Assembly: GCF_963669205.1 (NCBI RefSeq) | Contig: NZ_OY769915.1 | Coordinates: forward strand, 1,648,001-1,712,000 | Source of the DNA: an uncultured Roseibium sp. | GTDB lineage: Bacteria; Pseudomonadota; Alphaproteobacteria; Rhizobiales; Stappiaceae | Length of the DNA: 64,000 nucleotides | Reading direction: 5' to 3' | Shown here: positions 41,426-51,900 of the stretch, piece after piece | How the letters are laid out: every line of letters starts with the position of its first letter | Position numbering within the stretch: the stretch's first letter is position 1 | Notes under the pieces: generated by a model | What the model saw: the letters and a program-made list of their open reading frames with translations, nothing else | Databases searched by the model: none | What the model was told of the DNA's origin: nothing | Made by a program: the position numbers and the translations under genes

Positions 41426-42733
41426 TCAGTAGCTGCGCCCGACGCTGGTATATTCAAAACCGCGAGCGGTCATGTAGTCAGGCGTGTAGATATTTCTGAG
41501 ATCAACCACTTTCGGCGCCTTCACCAGGGCCTTGACCCGGTCGAGGTCGAGCGCCCGGAACTGGTCCCACTCCGTGACGATGACCACAACGTCCGCGTTT
41601 TCCAACGCATGGTAAGGACCGTCGCAGAACATGACGTCGGACATCAGGTGGCTGGCCTCCTCCATGCTGGCCGGATCGTAGGCCCTGATGGTGGCGCCGG
41701 CGGACTGCAGTTTCTTCACGATATCGAGGCTCGGCGCCTCGCGCATGTCGTCGGTGTTCGGCTTGAAGGCAAGACCGAGAAGCGCGATCGTTTTGCCATT
41801 CACATCTCCGCCCAGAAAGTCGATGACCTTGTCAGCCATCTTCTTCTTGCGTTCGGCATTAACATCGATCACCGCGTCGACGATCTTCAGGCCGGACTTG
41901 GCGTCTGCAGCAATCTTGGAAAGCGCCAGCGTGTCCTTGGGAAAACAGGACCCGCCGTAGCCTGGGCCGGCGTGCAGGAACTTTGATCCGATGCGGTTGT
42001 CGAGGCCGATCCCGCGTGACACTTCCTGGACATTCGCACCCACGCTTTCGCATAGGTCCGCGATCTCGTTGATAAAGGTGATCTTGACGGCCAGGAAGGC
42101 GTTCGCAGCGTATTTGATCAGCTCGGACGTGCGCCGCCTTGTGACGATGATCGGCGTTTCGTTGAGGTAGAGCGGACGGTAAAGCTCGCGCATGACGTCT
42201 GCTGCTTCTTCGCTGTCGGTCCCGACAACCACCCGGTCCGGCCGCTTGAAGTCGTTGATGGCCGCGCCTTCGCGCAGAAATTCAGGATTGGATACGACTG
42301 CGAACTTTGCGTCCGGGTTGGTCCTGCGGATGATGTCTTCCACTTCATCACCCGTTCCCACCGGTACGGTCGACTTGGTGACAATAACCGTAAAGCCCTC
42401 GATCAAACGGGCGATTTCTTCCGCCGCTGCATAAACGTAGGACAGGTCAGCGTGCCCGTCTCCGCGCCTCGTGGGTGTCCCCACGGCGATAAAGACGGCA
42501 TCGGCGGCCCGGATCGCTTCGGACGGGTCGGTCGTGAAATAGAGCCGTTCTTCCGCAACATTCTTGGCAACCAGATCCTGAAGACCGGGCTCGTAGATCG
42601 GAATCTGCCCCGAGTTCAGGGCATCAATCTTGGTAGCGTCCTTGTCTATACAGGTCACCACGTGACCGAAATCGGCAAAACAAGTGCCGGATACGAGGCC
42701 GACATAGCCGGTCCCAATCATTGCAACGCGCAT
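41426..42733 (-). CDS. UDP-glucose 6-dehydrogenase
   Basis: 435 residues. The N-terminal Rossmann motif is MIGTGYVGLVSG. The catalytic cysteine lies in GYGGSCFPKDT, and the C-terminal domain has GLAFKPNTDDMREAPS. It oxidises UDP-glucose to UDP-glucuronate with NAD in the cytoplasm, supplying uronic acid for capsule or exopolysaccharide. Length and motifs are typical of Ugd/RkpK/TuaD. It is 275 bp from the sugar-transferase gene on the same strand. Confidence 0.95.
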   Translation of the reverse strand: MRVAMIGTGYVGLVSGTCFADFGHVVTCIDKDATKIDALNSGQIPIYEPGLQDLVAKNVAEERLYFTTDPSEAIRAADAVFIAVGTPTRRGDGHADLSYVYAAAEEIARLIEGFTVIVTKSTVPVGTGDEVEDIIRRTNPDAKFAVVSNPEFLREGAAINDFKRPDRVVVGTDSEEAADVMRELYRPLYLNETPIIVTRRRTSELIKYAANAFLAVKITFINEIADLCESVGANVQEVSRGIGLDNRIGSKFLHAGPGYGGSCFPKDTLALSKIAADAKSGLKIVDAVIDVNAERKKKMADKVIDFLGGDVNGKTIALLGLAFKPNTDDMREAPSLDIVKKLQSAGATIRAYDPASMEEASHLMSDVMFCDGPYHALENADVVVIVTEWDQFRALDLDRVKALVKAPKVVDLRNIYTPDYMTARGFEYTSVGRSY

Positions 42734-42910
42734 AGCAAATTTCCAGTTCCAAATTCAGAAGCCCGCACCGGTCAGGTCACGGGCGCACGGATCCGTGCGG
42801 CAGCGTGAAAGCTGCACAGCCCCTAACACGACTACGAAGGTGATTTCTACCCACAAAGGGCCGAACAATCGCGACAATCGGCGCTTTACCTTAACCCGGT
42901 TTCCAGGTGG

Positions 42911-43606
42911 TTAGACTGTCAGATAGCGGCGGACTTCACTCTCCGAGAGGTCTGCGCCGGAACCGGCAAGGACGACTTCCCCGCGATCCATGACCGCATA
43001 GGTATCTGCGAGATCGCGGGCAAATTCGAAATACTGTTCGACGAGCACGATGGCCATCGTTCCCTGATCCCTGAGCCAGGCGATGGCGCGCCCGATATCC
43101 TTGATGATGGACGGTTGAATGCCTTCCGTCGGTTCGTCGAGAACCAAGAGTTTTGGCCGTGTCACCAGCGCGCGCGCAATGGCAAGCTGCTGCTGCTGGC
43201 CGCCGGAAAGGTCACCGCCGCGCCGGTTCAGCATGTCCTTGAGAACGGGAAACAGTTCAAAGATCGTGTCGGGTATGTGCCGGTCCTTGCGTTTCACCGG
43301 AGCAAAGCCCGTTTCAAGGTTTTCCTTGACCGAAAGCAGAGGGAAAATTTCGCGCCCCTGCGGCACCAGGGCGATCCCGGCACGCGCGCGCGCATGGGCG
43401 GGCAGATTGGAAATGTCCTGTCCGTCCCAGAAAATCTTGCCCGAGGAAATCCCCTGCTGGCCGGAAATCGCCCGCAACGTCGATGTCTTGCCGACGCCGT
43501 TGCGGCCCATCAGGCACGTGACCTTTCCGGTTTCCGCTGAAAGCGAAACGCCTTTGAGCGCCTGCGCGGCACCGTAGTAGAGGTCGATTTGATCAACATT
43601 CAACAT
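42911..43606 (-). CDS. urtE: Urea ABC transporter ATP-binding protein UrtE
   Basis: 231 residues, LivF-like ATPase: Walker A GRNGVGKTS, signature LSGGQQQQLAIARAL, Walker B LLVLDEPTEGIQP. It is the last of five urt genes on the minus strand, 3 bp after urtD. UrtE and UrtD power the UrtBC permease. Confidence 0.93.
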   Translation of the reverse strand: MLNVDQIDLYYGAAQALKGVSLSAETGKVTCLMGRNGVGKTSTLRAISGQQGISSGKIFWDGQDISNLPAHARARAGIALVPQGREIFPLLSVKENLETGFAPVKRKDRHIPDTIFELFPVLKDMLNRRGGDLSGGQQQQLAIARALVTRPKLLVLDEPTEGIQPSIIKDIGRAIAWLRDQGTMAIVLVEQYFEFARDLADTYAVMDRGEVVLAGSGADLSESEVRRYLTV

Positions 43607-43609
43607 GGA

Positions 43610-44356
43610 TCAGCGTCCCAGGTAGACTTCAACAACCCGCTCATCGGCGGAAACATGATCGAGAGAGCCTTCGGCAAGCACCGAACCCTCGTGGAGTACG
43701 GTGACCTTGACCCCGAGCGAGCGCACGAAATCCATGTCGTGTTCGACGACAACAACCGAATGGTCCCTGGCAATGTCCTTGAGAAGGTCGGCGGTTTCGG
43801 CGGTTTCCGCATCGGTCATTCCCGCCGCCGGTTCATCCACCAGGAGCAGTTTCGGGTCCTGGGCGAGCAGCATCCCGATCTCGAGCCACTGCTTCTGTCC
43901 ATGGCTGAGATTGGCGGCAAGTTCGTCCCGTTTGTCGCTCAGCCTGATCAGCTCCAGCAATTGTTCGATACGGCTTTTTTCTCCGCCCGTAATGACGTGG
44001 AAGAGGGTGTTGAACGGTCCCCTTGGTGCCTTGAGCGCCAGTTCCAGATTGTCCCAGACCGTGTGGCTTTCAAACACGGTCGGCTTCTGGAACTTCCGCC
44101 CGACACCGAGTTCGGCGATCGAGGCCTCGTCCTCGCCGGTAAGGTCGATCGTTCCGTTGAAGAACACTTCGCCGGTATCCGGCCGGGTCTTGCCCGTGAT
44201 CACGTCCATCATGGTGGTCTTGCCGGCACCATTCGGTCCGATGATCGCGCGCATCTCGCCTGGCGCAATCATGAGCGAAAGTTCGTTGAGGGCCTTGAAG
44301 CCGTCGAAGGAAACCGACACTCCGTCAAGGTAAAGCAGGCTTGTGGTCCGGGTCAT
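43610..44356 (-). CDS. urtD: Urea ABC transporter ATP-binding protein UrtD
   Basis: 248 residues, LivG-like: Walker A GPNGAGKTT, signature LSHGQKQWLEIGMLL, Walker B LLLVDEPAAGM. The LSHGQKQWLEIGMLLAQDP form is typical of UrtD. It lies 3 bp after urtC. Confidence 0.93.
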   Translation of the reverse strand: MTRTTSLLYLDGVSVSFDGFKALNELSLMIAPGEMRAIIGPNGAGKTTMMDVITGKTRPDTGEVFFNGTIDLTGEDEASIAELGVGRKFQKPTVFESHTVWDNLELALKAPRGPFNTLFHVITGGEKSRIEQLLELIRLSDKRDELAANLSHGQKQWLEIGMLLAQDPKLLLVDEPAAGMTDAETAETADLLKDIARDHSVVVVEHDMDFVRSLGVKVTVLHEGSVLAEGSLDHVSADERVVEVYLGR

Positions 44357-44359
44357 GCT

Positions 44360-45598
44360 CTACTCCGCTGGTTGTGGGTGCGCTGCCCCGGCGCGCGAAA
44401 TTGCTGAGCCCGGTTTTTCGACATTTGCCTGGGCACCGGGCGATTGGGGAGGCTGCGCAGGCGGGTCGCCGGATCCTTCGCCGAAGTCGGAGGAGATCTT
44501 GCGCTGGCGCAAGGCTGTCCAGCCCTGGCTGACGGTACCGACAATGCCCTTCGGCAGGAACAGGGTCACGAAGACAAACAGGCCACCGAGCGCAAACAGC
44601 CAGATATCCGGCAGAGCGGCTGTGAACCATGTCTTTGCGAAGTTGACCAGGACCGCACCGAGCACGGCGCCGACAAGCGTTCCCCTGCCGCCGACTGCGA
44701 CCCAGATCACGACTTCGATCGAGTTTGCGGGTGCGAATTCGCCCGGGTTGATGATGCCGACCTGCGGGACGTAAAGCGCACCCGCAATGCCTGCCATCAT
44801 GGCTGAAAGGGTCCAGACGAAAAGCTTGTAGTGTTCCACCCGGTAACCGAGGAAGCGCGTCCGGCTCTCCGCATCGCGAACCGCCACGAGAACCTTTCCG
44901 AGCTTCGAACGCGTGATGGACCGGCAGATCAGGAAGCAGATGACCAGGGCAATTCCCGATGCTGCAAACAGACCGGCACGTGTCGTGTCCGCCTGGATGT
45001 CGAAACCCAGAATGTCCTTGAAGTCGGTCAGGCCGTTGTTGCCGCCAAATCCCATGTCATTGCGGAAAAAGGCCAGCAGAAGCGCGTAAGTGAGTGCCTG
45101 GGTGATGATGGAGAGATAGACACCCGTGACCCGCGAGCGGAACGCGAACCAGCCGAAAATGAAGGCCAGAAGTCCCGGAACGAGCACAACCATGAGGGCG
45201 GCGAACCAGAACATGTCGAAGCCGAACCAGTACCAGGGCAGCTCCTGCCAGTTCAGGAACACCATGAAATCCGGCAGGATCGGGTCACCGTAAACTCCGC
45301 GGGTTCCGATCTGCCGCATGAGATACATGCCCATGGCGTAGCCGCCGAGTGCAAAGAATGCCGCGTGGCCGAGCGACAGAATACCGCAATAGCCCCAGAC
45401 CAGATCAACCGCGAGCGCAAGCAGTGCGTAGGTCAGGTACTTGCCCATCAGCGTGACCGCATAGGTCGGCACGTGAAAGGGGGAACTCTCCGGCACGAAA
45501 AGATTGCAGGCGGGAACAAGAATGATGACGGCGGCCATGATCGCCAGGAAGACACCGGCACGCGCATCCATGGCACGGAAGAGAAACGACGACATCAT
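44360..45598 (-). CDS. urtC: Urea ABC transporter permease UrtC
   Basis: 412 residues, LivM-like with about ten membrane helices (YALLALAVDLVWGYCGILSLGHAAFF is the family hallmark, split over helices). The C-terminal 45 residues are polar. It overlaps the urtB stop codon by 4 bases (ATGA). Confidence 0.93.
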   Translation of the reverse strand: MMSSFLFRAMDARAGVFLAIMAAVIILVPACNLFVPESSPFHVPTYAVTLMGKYLTYALLALAVDLVWGYCGILSLGHAAFFALGGYAMGMYLMRQIGTRGVYGDPILPDFMVFLNWQELPWYWFGFDMFWFAALMVVLVPGLLAFIFGWFAFRSRVTGVYLSIITQALTYALLLAFFRNDMGFGGNNGLTDFKDILGFDIQADTTRAGLFAASGIALVICFLICRSITRSKLGKVLVAVRDAESRTRFLGYRVEHYKLFVWTLSAMMAGIAGALYVPQVGIINPGEFAPANSIEVVIWVAVGGRGTLVGAVLGAVLVNFAKTWFTAALPDIWLFALGGLFVFVTLFLPKGIVGTVSQGWTALRQRKISSDFGEGSGDPPAQPPQSPGAQANVEKPGSAISRAGAAHPQPAE

Positions 45599-47205
45599 GC
45601 TTCAACTGCCCGGCCCTTGAGGGCGAACAGCCCCCTCGGACGCTTTTGAATGAACAGGATGATGAAGACGAGAACGAAGATCTTGCCGAGCACCGCTCCT
45701 GCATAGGGTTCCAGGAACTTGTTGACCACGCCGAGCGTCATTGCGCCCACCAGCGTGCCCCAGAGGTTTCCGACACCGCCGAACACAACGACCATGAAGC
45801 TGTCGATGATGTAACCCTGTCCGAGGTTCGGCGACACGTTGTCGATCTGTGACAGCGCGACGCCGGCAATTCCGGCAATTCCCGAACCGAGACCGAAGGT
45901 CAGCGCATCGATCCACGGTGTCCGGATCCCCATGGAAGCCGCCATGCGGCGGTTCTGGGTAACGGCCCTCGTGTAGAGCCCGAACGGCGTTTTCTTCAGG
46001 ACCAGCATCAGGCCCGCGAACACCAGCAGAGCGAACACGACGATCCACATGCGGTTATAGGTGATGGTCATCTGGCCAAGTTCGAACGCTCCGGACATCC
46101 AGTCCGGGTTGCCGACCTCGCGGTTCGTCGGGCCGAAGATCGAGCGCACGGCCTGTTGCAGGATGAGCGAGATCCCCCATGTGGCCAGGAGCGTTTCCAG
46201 TGGCCGTCCGTAAAGCCAGCGGATGACGCCGCGCTCGATCGCAATTCCGATCAGGCCCGCGGTCAGAAAGGCGAGGGGCAGCGCGATGAAGAGGGAATAA
46301 TCGAACAGGCCCGGGGCCGATGTCCTGATGAGCTCCTGGACCACGAAGGTCGTGTAGGCCCCGATCATGACCATCTCGCCGTGCGCCATGTTGATGACAC
46401 CCATCACGCCGAATGTGATTGCGAGACCGATGGCGGCAAGCAGCAGAACCGATCCGAGCGAGATGCCGTACCAGATGTTCTGAGCCGCGTCCCATGCCGC
46501 GATGGATTTCTCGATTTTCGTGACAGCGGCCGTGGCAGCAATTTGAACCGCGCCCTCGGTGCTCGACCTGACGGCGATCAGCAGCGACAGTGCGTCTCGG
46601 TTGCCCATCTCGGAAAGCGTTTCGACAGCCGCGATTTTGGCGGCTTCTTCCAGGTCGGAATTCAGAACCGCAGCAGCGCGCGCCTGTTCCATGACCCGGA
46701 GAACGTTTTCGTCCTGCTCGGCCGCAATGGCTGTATCGAGCGCTTCGATACTGCCGGGGTCCTTCGCCTTGAAGACCGCTTCTGCAGCCGCGATGCGGAC
46801 CCTCGGGTCCGGAGCCATAAGGGTAAGGGAACCGAGCGCAGAGCGGATAACCCGTCGCAGTTTGTTGTTCACCTTGATCTTCTTGACTTCGCGCCGGCCG
46901 GCTTCGCCTTGCGCCTCCAGCGTCAGCGGGTCCGTGAGTTTGAACTGTTTGCCGTCCTTTTCCGCAATGAAGACAGAACCGTCCGACTTGCGGAAATAAA
47001 GATCACCCGCCCCCAGAGCTTCGAGCGCCGGCGCAACCGCGGGATCACCGGTCGCCGCCAGATTGCCGATCTGCTGCTCCGTTTCAGCATATTTCCCATT
47101 TGCGAGTTCGTTGATCAGCGGACGGAGCGTTTCCGGATCGGATTGTGCAAGTGCCGGGCTGGCCAGCAGGCAAAGGAATAGCAGAAGCGATTTCAAGAAG
47201 GACAT
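45595..47205 (-). CDS. urtB: Urea ABC transporter permease UrtB
   Basis: 536 residues from ATG 47205; an upstream in-frame ATG (47244) lacks a signal-like start. It begins with a signal sequence (MSFLKSLLLFLCLLASPALAQ). A helical periplasmic region of about 230 residues, typical of UrtB, precedes the LivH-like membrane part (GLAITFGVMGVINMAHGEMVMIG). It forms the permease with UrtC. Confidence 0.93.
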   Translation of the reverse strand: MSFLKSLLLFLCLLASPALAQSDPETLRPLINELANGKYAETEQQIGNLAATGDPAVAPALEALGAGDLYFRKSDGSVFIAEKDGKQFKLTDPLTLEAQGEAGRREVKKIKVNNKLRRVIRSALGSLTLMAPDPRVRIAAAEAVFKAKDPGSIEALDTAIAAEQDENVLRVMEQARAAAVLNSDLEEAAKIAAVETLSEMGNRDALSLLIAVRSSTEGAVQIAATAAVTKIEKSIAAWDAAQNIWYGISLGSVLLLAAIGLAITFGVMGVINMAHGEMVMIGAYTTFVVQELIRTSAPGLFDYSLFIALPLAFLTAGLIGIAIERGVIRWLYGRPLETLLATWGISLILQQAVRSIFGPTNREVGNPDWMSGAFELGQMTITYNRMWIVVFALLVFAGLMLVLKKTPFGLYTRAVTQNRRMAASMGIRTPWIDALTFGLGSGIAGIAGVALSQIDNVSPNLGQGYIIDSFMVVVFGGVGNLWGTLVGAMTLGVVNKFLEPYAGAVLGKIFVLVFIILFIQKRPRGLFALKGRAVEA

Positions 47206-47355
47206 AGGTCCACCGGCGCTGTGAATATGAAATAAACGCCTCATCCCCGGGAGCCGTACAGATGGACCCGAAGGTCCTCCTCAGGATGAGATTCTGGTTC
47301 TCGCGTCTTCCCGGGTTTCCCATTCGGCATCCGGGACAACAATGGCAGGAAAGGT

Positions 47356-47385
47356 GCGGAGCGGGCCCAAAAAGACCCGCTCCGC
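47356..47385 (-). terminator. Hairpin between urtA and urtB
   Basis: Perfect 10-bp GC-rich inverted repeat (GCGGAGCGGG / CCCGCTCCGC) with a 10-nt loop, just after the urtA stop. On the minus strand only a short T stretch follows, so it could work as a partial terminator that keeps urtA expression above urtBCDE. Confidence 0.7.
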
Positions 47386-47396
47386 CGGTTCCTCCC

Positions 47397-48683
47397 TTAG
47401 GACCCGGAACCGCCGCACTTGCCGGTGGCGGTGTTGAAGTTGCCGCAGGAAAGCGGCGCACGCCAATCCGAGATCAGATCCTTGGAGCCTTCCAGGTAGT
47501 CGGACCATGCATCGCCAACCACCGTACCGGAGGTTTCCCAGACGGTTTCAAACTGGCCGTCGTCCTGGATTTCGCCGATCAGAACAGGCTTTGTGATGTG
47601 GTGGTTCGGCATCATGGCCGAGTATCCGCCTGTCAGGTTCGGCACGGAGACACCGACGATCGCGTCGATCACGGCATCCGGATCGGTCGTGCCGGCTTTC
47701 TCGACAGCTTCGACCCACATGTTGAAGCCGATGAAGTGTGCTTCCATCGGGTCGTTGGTCACACGGTCCTCGTCGCCGATGAAGGCATGCCATGCGTCGA
47801 TGAATTCGGCATTGATGTCGGTATCGGCGGACTGGAAGTAGTTCCAGGCAGCGAGGTGGCCGACAAGCGGGCCGGTGTCGAGGCCGGCGAGTTCTTCCTC
47901 ACCGACAGAGAAGGCAACGACCGGAATGTCTTCGGCCTTGATGCCGGCGTTTGCCAGTTCCTTGTAGAACGGGACGTTGGCGTCGCCGTTGATCGTGGAA
48001 ACCACGGCGGTTTTCTTGCCGCCCGAACCAAAGGTCTTGATGTCCGAAACGATCGTCTGCCAGTCGGAATGACCGAACGGCGTGTAGTTGATCATGATGT
48101 CTTCTTCAGCGACACCCTTGGCCTTCAGGTAGGCTTCGAGGATCTTGTTGGTCGTGCGCGGATAGACATAGTCGGTTCCGGCAAGTACCCAGCGCTCGAC
48201 GCCTTCTTCGTTCATGAGGTAGTCAACGGCCGGAATCGCCTGCTGGTTCGGAGCGGCACCCGTGTAGAACACGTTGCGCTGTGATTCCTCACCTTCATAC
48301 TGAACCGGGTAGAAGAGAAGCGAGTTCAGCTCTTCGAAGACCGGAAGCACGGACTTGCGCGAAACGGATGTCCAGCAGCCGAAGACGGCATCGACACCGT
48401 TCACTTCGATCAGCTCGCGTGCCTTTTCGGCAAAGAGCGGCCAGTCGGACGCCGGATCGACGACGACGGCTTCAAGTTTCTTGCCCAGAAGGCCGCCCTT
48501 CTTGTTCTGCTCCTCGATGAGCATCAGCATGGCGTCTTTGAGCGTGGTTTCGGAGATCGCCATCGTGCCCGAAAGCGAGTGCAGGATACCGACCTTGATC
48601 GTGTCGTCGTCGGCAGCTGCGCCACCGATCATGGTGGAGGCCATCAGGCCTGCGAGGGCGAATTTGGTAAATGTGTTTTTCAT
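47397..48683 (-). CDS. urtA: Urea ABC transporter substrate-binding protein UrtA
   Basis: 428 residues from ATG 48683. A signal peptide (KFALAGLMASTMIGGAAA) is followed by the UrtA fold: IKVGILHSLSGTMAISE, FGCWTSVSRKSVLPVFEE, LLFYPVQYEGEE, TDYVYPRTTNKI. These match the urea-binding UrtA rather than a branched-chain amino-acid binding protein. It acts in the periplasm and delivers urea to UrtBC. The open frame continues far upstream across the divergent gene but is not coding there. Confidence 0.95.
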   Translation of the reverse strand: MKNTFTKFALAGLMASTMIGGAAADDDTIKVGILHSLSGTMAISETTLKDAMLMLIEEQNKKGGLLGKKLEAVVVDPASDWPLFAEKARELIEVNGVDAVFGCWTSVSRKSVLPVFEELNSLLFYPVQYEGEESQRNVFYTGAAPNQQAIPAVDYLMNEEGVERWVLAGTDYVYPRTTNKILEAYLKAKGVAEEDIMINYTPFGHSDWQTIVSDIKTFGSGGKKTAVVSTINGDANVPFYKELANAGIKAEDIPVVAFSVGEEELAGLDTGPLVGHLAAWNYFQSADTDINAEFIDAWHAFIGDEDRVTNDPMEAHFIGFNMWVEAVEKAGTTDPDAVIDAIVGVSVPNLTGGYSAMMPNHHITKPVLIGEIQDDGQFETVWETSGTVVGDAWSDYLEGSKDLISDWRAPLSCGNFNTATGKCGGSGS

Positions 48684-48789
48684 GTAAGTCCCCTTGATAC
48701 GATGCACCGGTTCCCTGCCGGTGCAGGACGGCTGGAAGGATTGCCGCCATCGGGGTCGGATCGTGCGCCGGAACAACTGCGGCGCAACA

Positions 48790-48805
48790 TACGTCAATTG
48801 ACGTA
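48790..48805. promoter_or_regulatory. Perfect 16-bp palindrome in the urtA / kinase divergent region
   Basis: TACGTCAATTGACGTA is fully self-complementary. It lies 107 bp before urtA and 158 bp before the divergent kinase gene, in the only region able to control both. A two-fold site of this kind suits a dimeric LuxR-type regulator such as the one encoded at 52342-53256. Confidence 0.6.
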
Positions 48806-48962
48806 AGCGGCGGTCGGGACGTTCCGGTATTGCCGCCACCGGTCGGCACGAATTGTGCTGTGTAATTCGACTTGGACTGTAAACAGGGAAAGTTGGGGCA
48901 ATGCAGACGGCTTTTTGCCGAAAAAATAGGCATATGGCCAAAAGCAGGGCAGGGAAGGCGTA

Positions 48963-51900
48963 TTGACAGCCCGCCAGCGCATATTGCCCATTCGCCGCCA
49001 GTACAACAAGTGGGTCAACAATCAGACACTTGAGGACTATGCCCTTCGTTTCACGGCAAAGGGAGCCCGCCGGTTTTCCTCGCGGGCCATCTCCCAGACC
49101 GCGATAGGCGCGATTTCCTTTCTGGCGCTGGAAGCGATCGGCGGTGCCATCACGCTGTCGCACGGGACCGCGAACGCCTTCGTCGCCATTCTGGTTGGCA
49201 GCCTTGTGCTCTTGATCGTCGGCTTGCCGATCAGCCGCTATGCCATACGCTACGGCGTCGATATCGACCTGCTGACGCGCGGCGCGGGATTCGGTTATAT
49301 CGGATCGACCATAACGTCCCTGATCTATGCCAGCTTCACCTTCATTCTGTTCGCCATCGAAGCGTCCATCATGTCGAGTGCGCTCGAGTTCGCCTTCGGC
49401 GTACCTCTCTGGCTGGGATACATCATCAGTGCTGTCGCCGTCATTCCGCTGGTGACCCACGGCATTACATGGATCAGCCGGTTCCAGCTCGCCACACAGC
49501 CGTTCTGGATTGTCCTGAACATCCTGCCCTTCGTGTTCATTGCCTTCACGGACTGGCAGGCCGTCGGCCAGTGGCTGACGTTTTCCGGTATCGATCCTGT
49601 AACCCAGGCTCCCAGGACGGATGCGGGAGGCTGGGAAAGCATCAATCTGATCAGCTTCGGAGCTGCGACCGCCGTCATTCTTGCCCTGATGGCGCAGATC
49701 GGCGAACAGGTCGATTTCCTCCGGTTCCTTCCGGCCGAGGATTTTGCGCGCCGGCGCCACAGGCTCGCCCTTTTCCTTGCCGGACCGGGCTGGGTGGTCC
49801 TCGGCGCTCCGAAAATGATCGCGGGGTCCTTCCTTGCCGTGCTGGTGCTGTCGCATGGTGTTCCCGTCGAACACGCCGACGAGCCGTCGCGCATGTATAC
49901 CGTCGCTTTCGGCTACATGATCCCCAATGAAACCGTCGTTCTCCTGCTGATGGCCGCCTTCGTCGTCGTCGCTCAGCTCAAGATCAACGTGATGAACGCC
50001 TATGCCGGGTCTCTTGCCTGGTCGAATTTTTTCTCCAGGCTGACGCATGCGCATCCCGGACGCGTGGTCTGGCTGGTGTTCAATGTCGGCATTGCCCTGC
50101 TTTTGATGGAGCTTGGCATCTACACGTTGCTGGAGGAGACGCTCGGGGTCTTTTCCATTGTCGCAATGGCCTGGCTGTCGGCGATCTCCGCGGACCTTTT
50201 CATCAACAAGCCGCTTGGCTTGTCGCCGCCCGGGATCGAATTCAAGCGGGCCCACCTTTATGACATCAACCCCGTCGGGACCGGCGCGATGCTGCTTGCG
50301 GCGGGTCTTTCGCTTGCAGCGCATTTTGGCCAGTTTGGAGAAGTCCCGGCGGCACTCGCCACCTTCCTGGCGATGGCGATCGCTTTTGTGGCAGCGCCCC
50401 TGATCGCCTACGCGACCAGGGGAAAGTATTATCTGGCGCGCAAGCCGCGTGCGAGTTGGCAGGACAAAACGAGCATCGCCTGTTCGATTTGCGAAAATCC
50501 CTTCGAACCGGAGGACATGGCCTACTGCCCGGCCTATCAGGCACCGATCTGCTCGCTCTGCTGCTCGCTCGATGCAAGGTGTCACGATTCCTGCAAGCCA
50601 AATGCCCGCATGGCGCATCAGGTCGGCAGCGTCGCATCGCTGGTGTTGCCGGGACAGGTAATCTCCTACCTGAACTCGCGTCTGGGCCGCTACGCCATGG
50701 CGTCAGCCGTTTCCATCACCGGCATCGGCCTGGTCCTGTGGGTGATCTACGCACAGGCCGTCAGCCGCTTCGGAGATCCGACCGGCATCATCGCACAGAC
50801 GATCACCCTGATTTTCTTCGTCTTCACCATCGTTGCCGGAATAGCCTGCTGGTTCCTGGTTCTTGCCCATGACACGCGCCGGGTCGCCGAGGAAGAATCG
50901 GCGCGCCAGAATGCGCTTCTGCAAAAGGAGATCGATGCGCACGGCGTGACCGACGCGGCCCTGCAAAAGGCCAAGGAAGACGCCGAGGCGGCGAACCTCG
51001 CCAAGAGCCGCTACGTCGTTGGTCTCAGCCACGAACTCAGGACGCCGCTCAATGCCGTCCTCGGATATGCGCAAGTTCTGGAACGCGATGAAACCCTGCC
51101 CACGGCCCGCAAGCCCGCCGTCAGCACGATCCGCCGCAGCGCTGAACATCTCTCCGGTCTGATTGACGGGCTGCTGGACATATCGCGGATCGAGGCGGGC
51201 CGTCTGCAGATCTACTCCAACGAAATCAACATTCACGATTTCCTCGATCAGATCGTCGACATGTTTCAAATGCAGGCAAGCGCGAAGGGACTTGGTTTCG
51301 AATTCGACGCCGCGCCCAACCTGCCGGTCTTCGTCAGGACCGACGAGAAGCGGTTGAGGCAAATCCTCGTCAACCTTCTCTCCAACGCCATCAAGTTCAC
51401 CGAAGGCGGCAAGGTTTCGCTCAGCGTCGGCTACCGTTCGCAGGTCGCAAGCTTCGTCATCAAGGACACCGGGCCGGGTGTCGATCTCAAAGAGCAGGGC
51501 AAGATCTTCGAACCGTTCGGCCGCAGCAAGGCGCCGGCGAGCCGCTCTGCCCCGGGGCTTGGTCTGGGCCTGACCATCACCAAGCTGTTGACGGAAAGCA
51601 TGGGCGGGGCGATCGCGCTGGCAAGCGAGCCCGGAAAGGGCGCATCCTTCGAGATCCGGCTCATGCTGGCCGCCGTGGACCGACCGGTCGATATCGTCCG
51701 TCTCGAGCATCAGGTAAGGGGCTACAAGGGCGCGCGCAAAACCATTGCCGTGGTTGACGACAATCCCGATCATCGCGCGCTGGTGAGTGAAATCCTGAAT
51801 CCGATCGGGTTCACGGTTCTGGAAGCAGGAAATGGTGCGGAGTGCCTGTCGTCGCTGGTTGATCTGTCACCGGATCTCTATCTTGTCGACATTCTGATGC

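Noticed and set aside
48684..50618. Very long minus-strand open frame running upstream from urtA
   Set aside because: It is opposite the NCS1-kinase gene, has low-complexity charged composition, and UrtA has a proper signal peptide at 48683.
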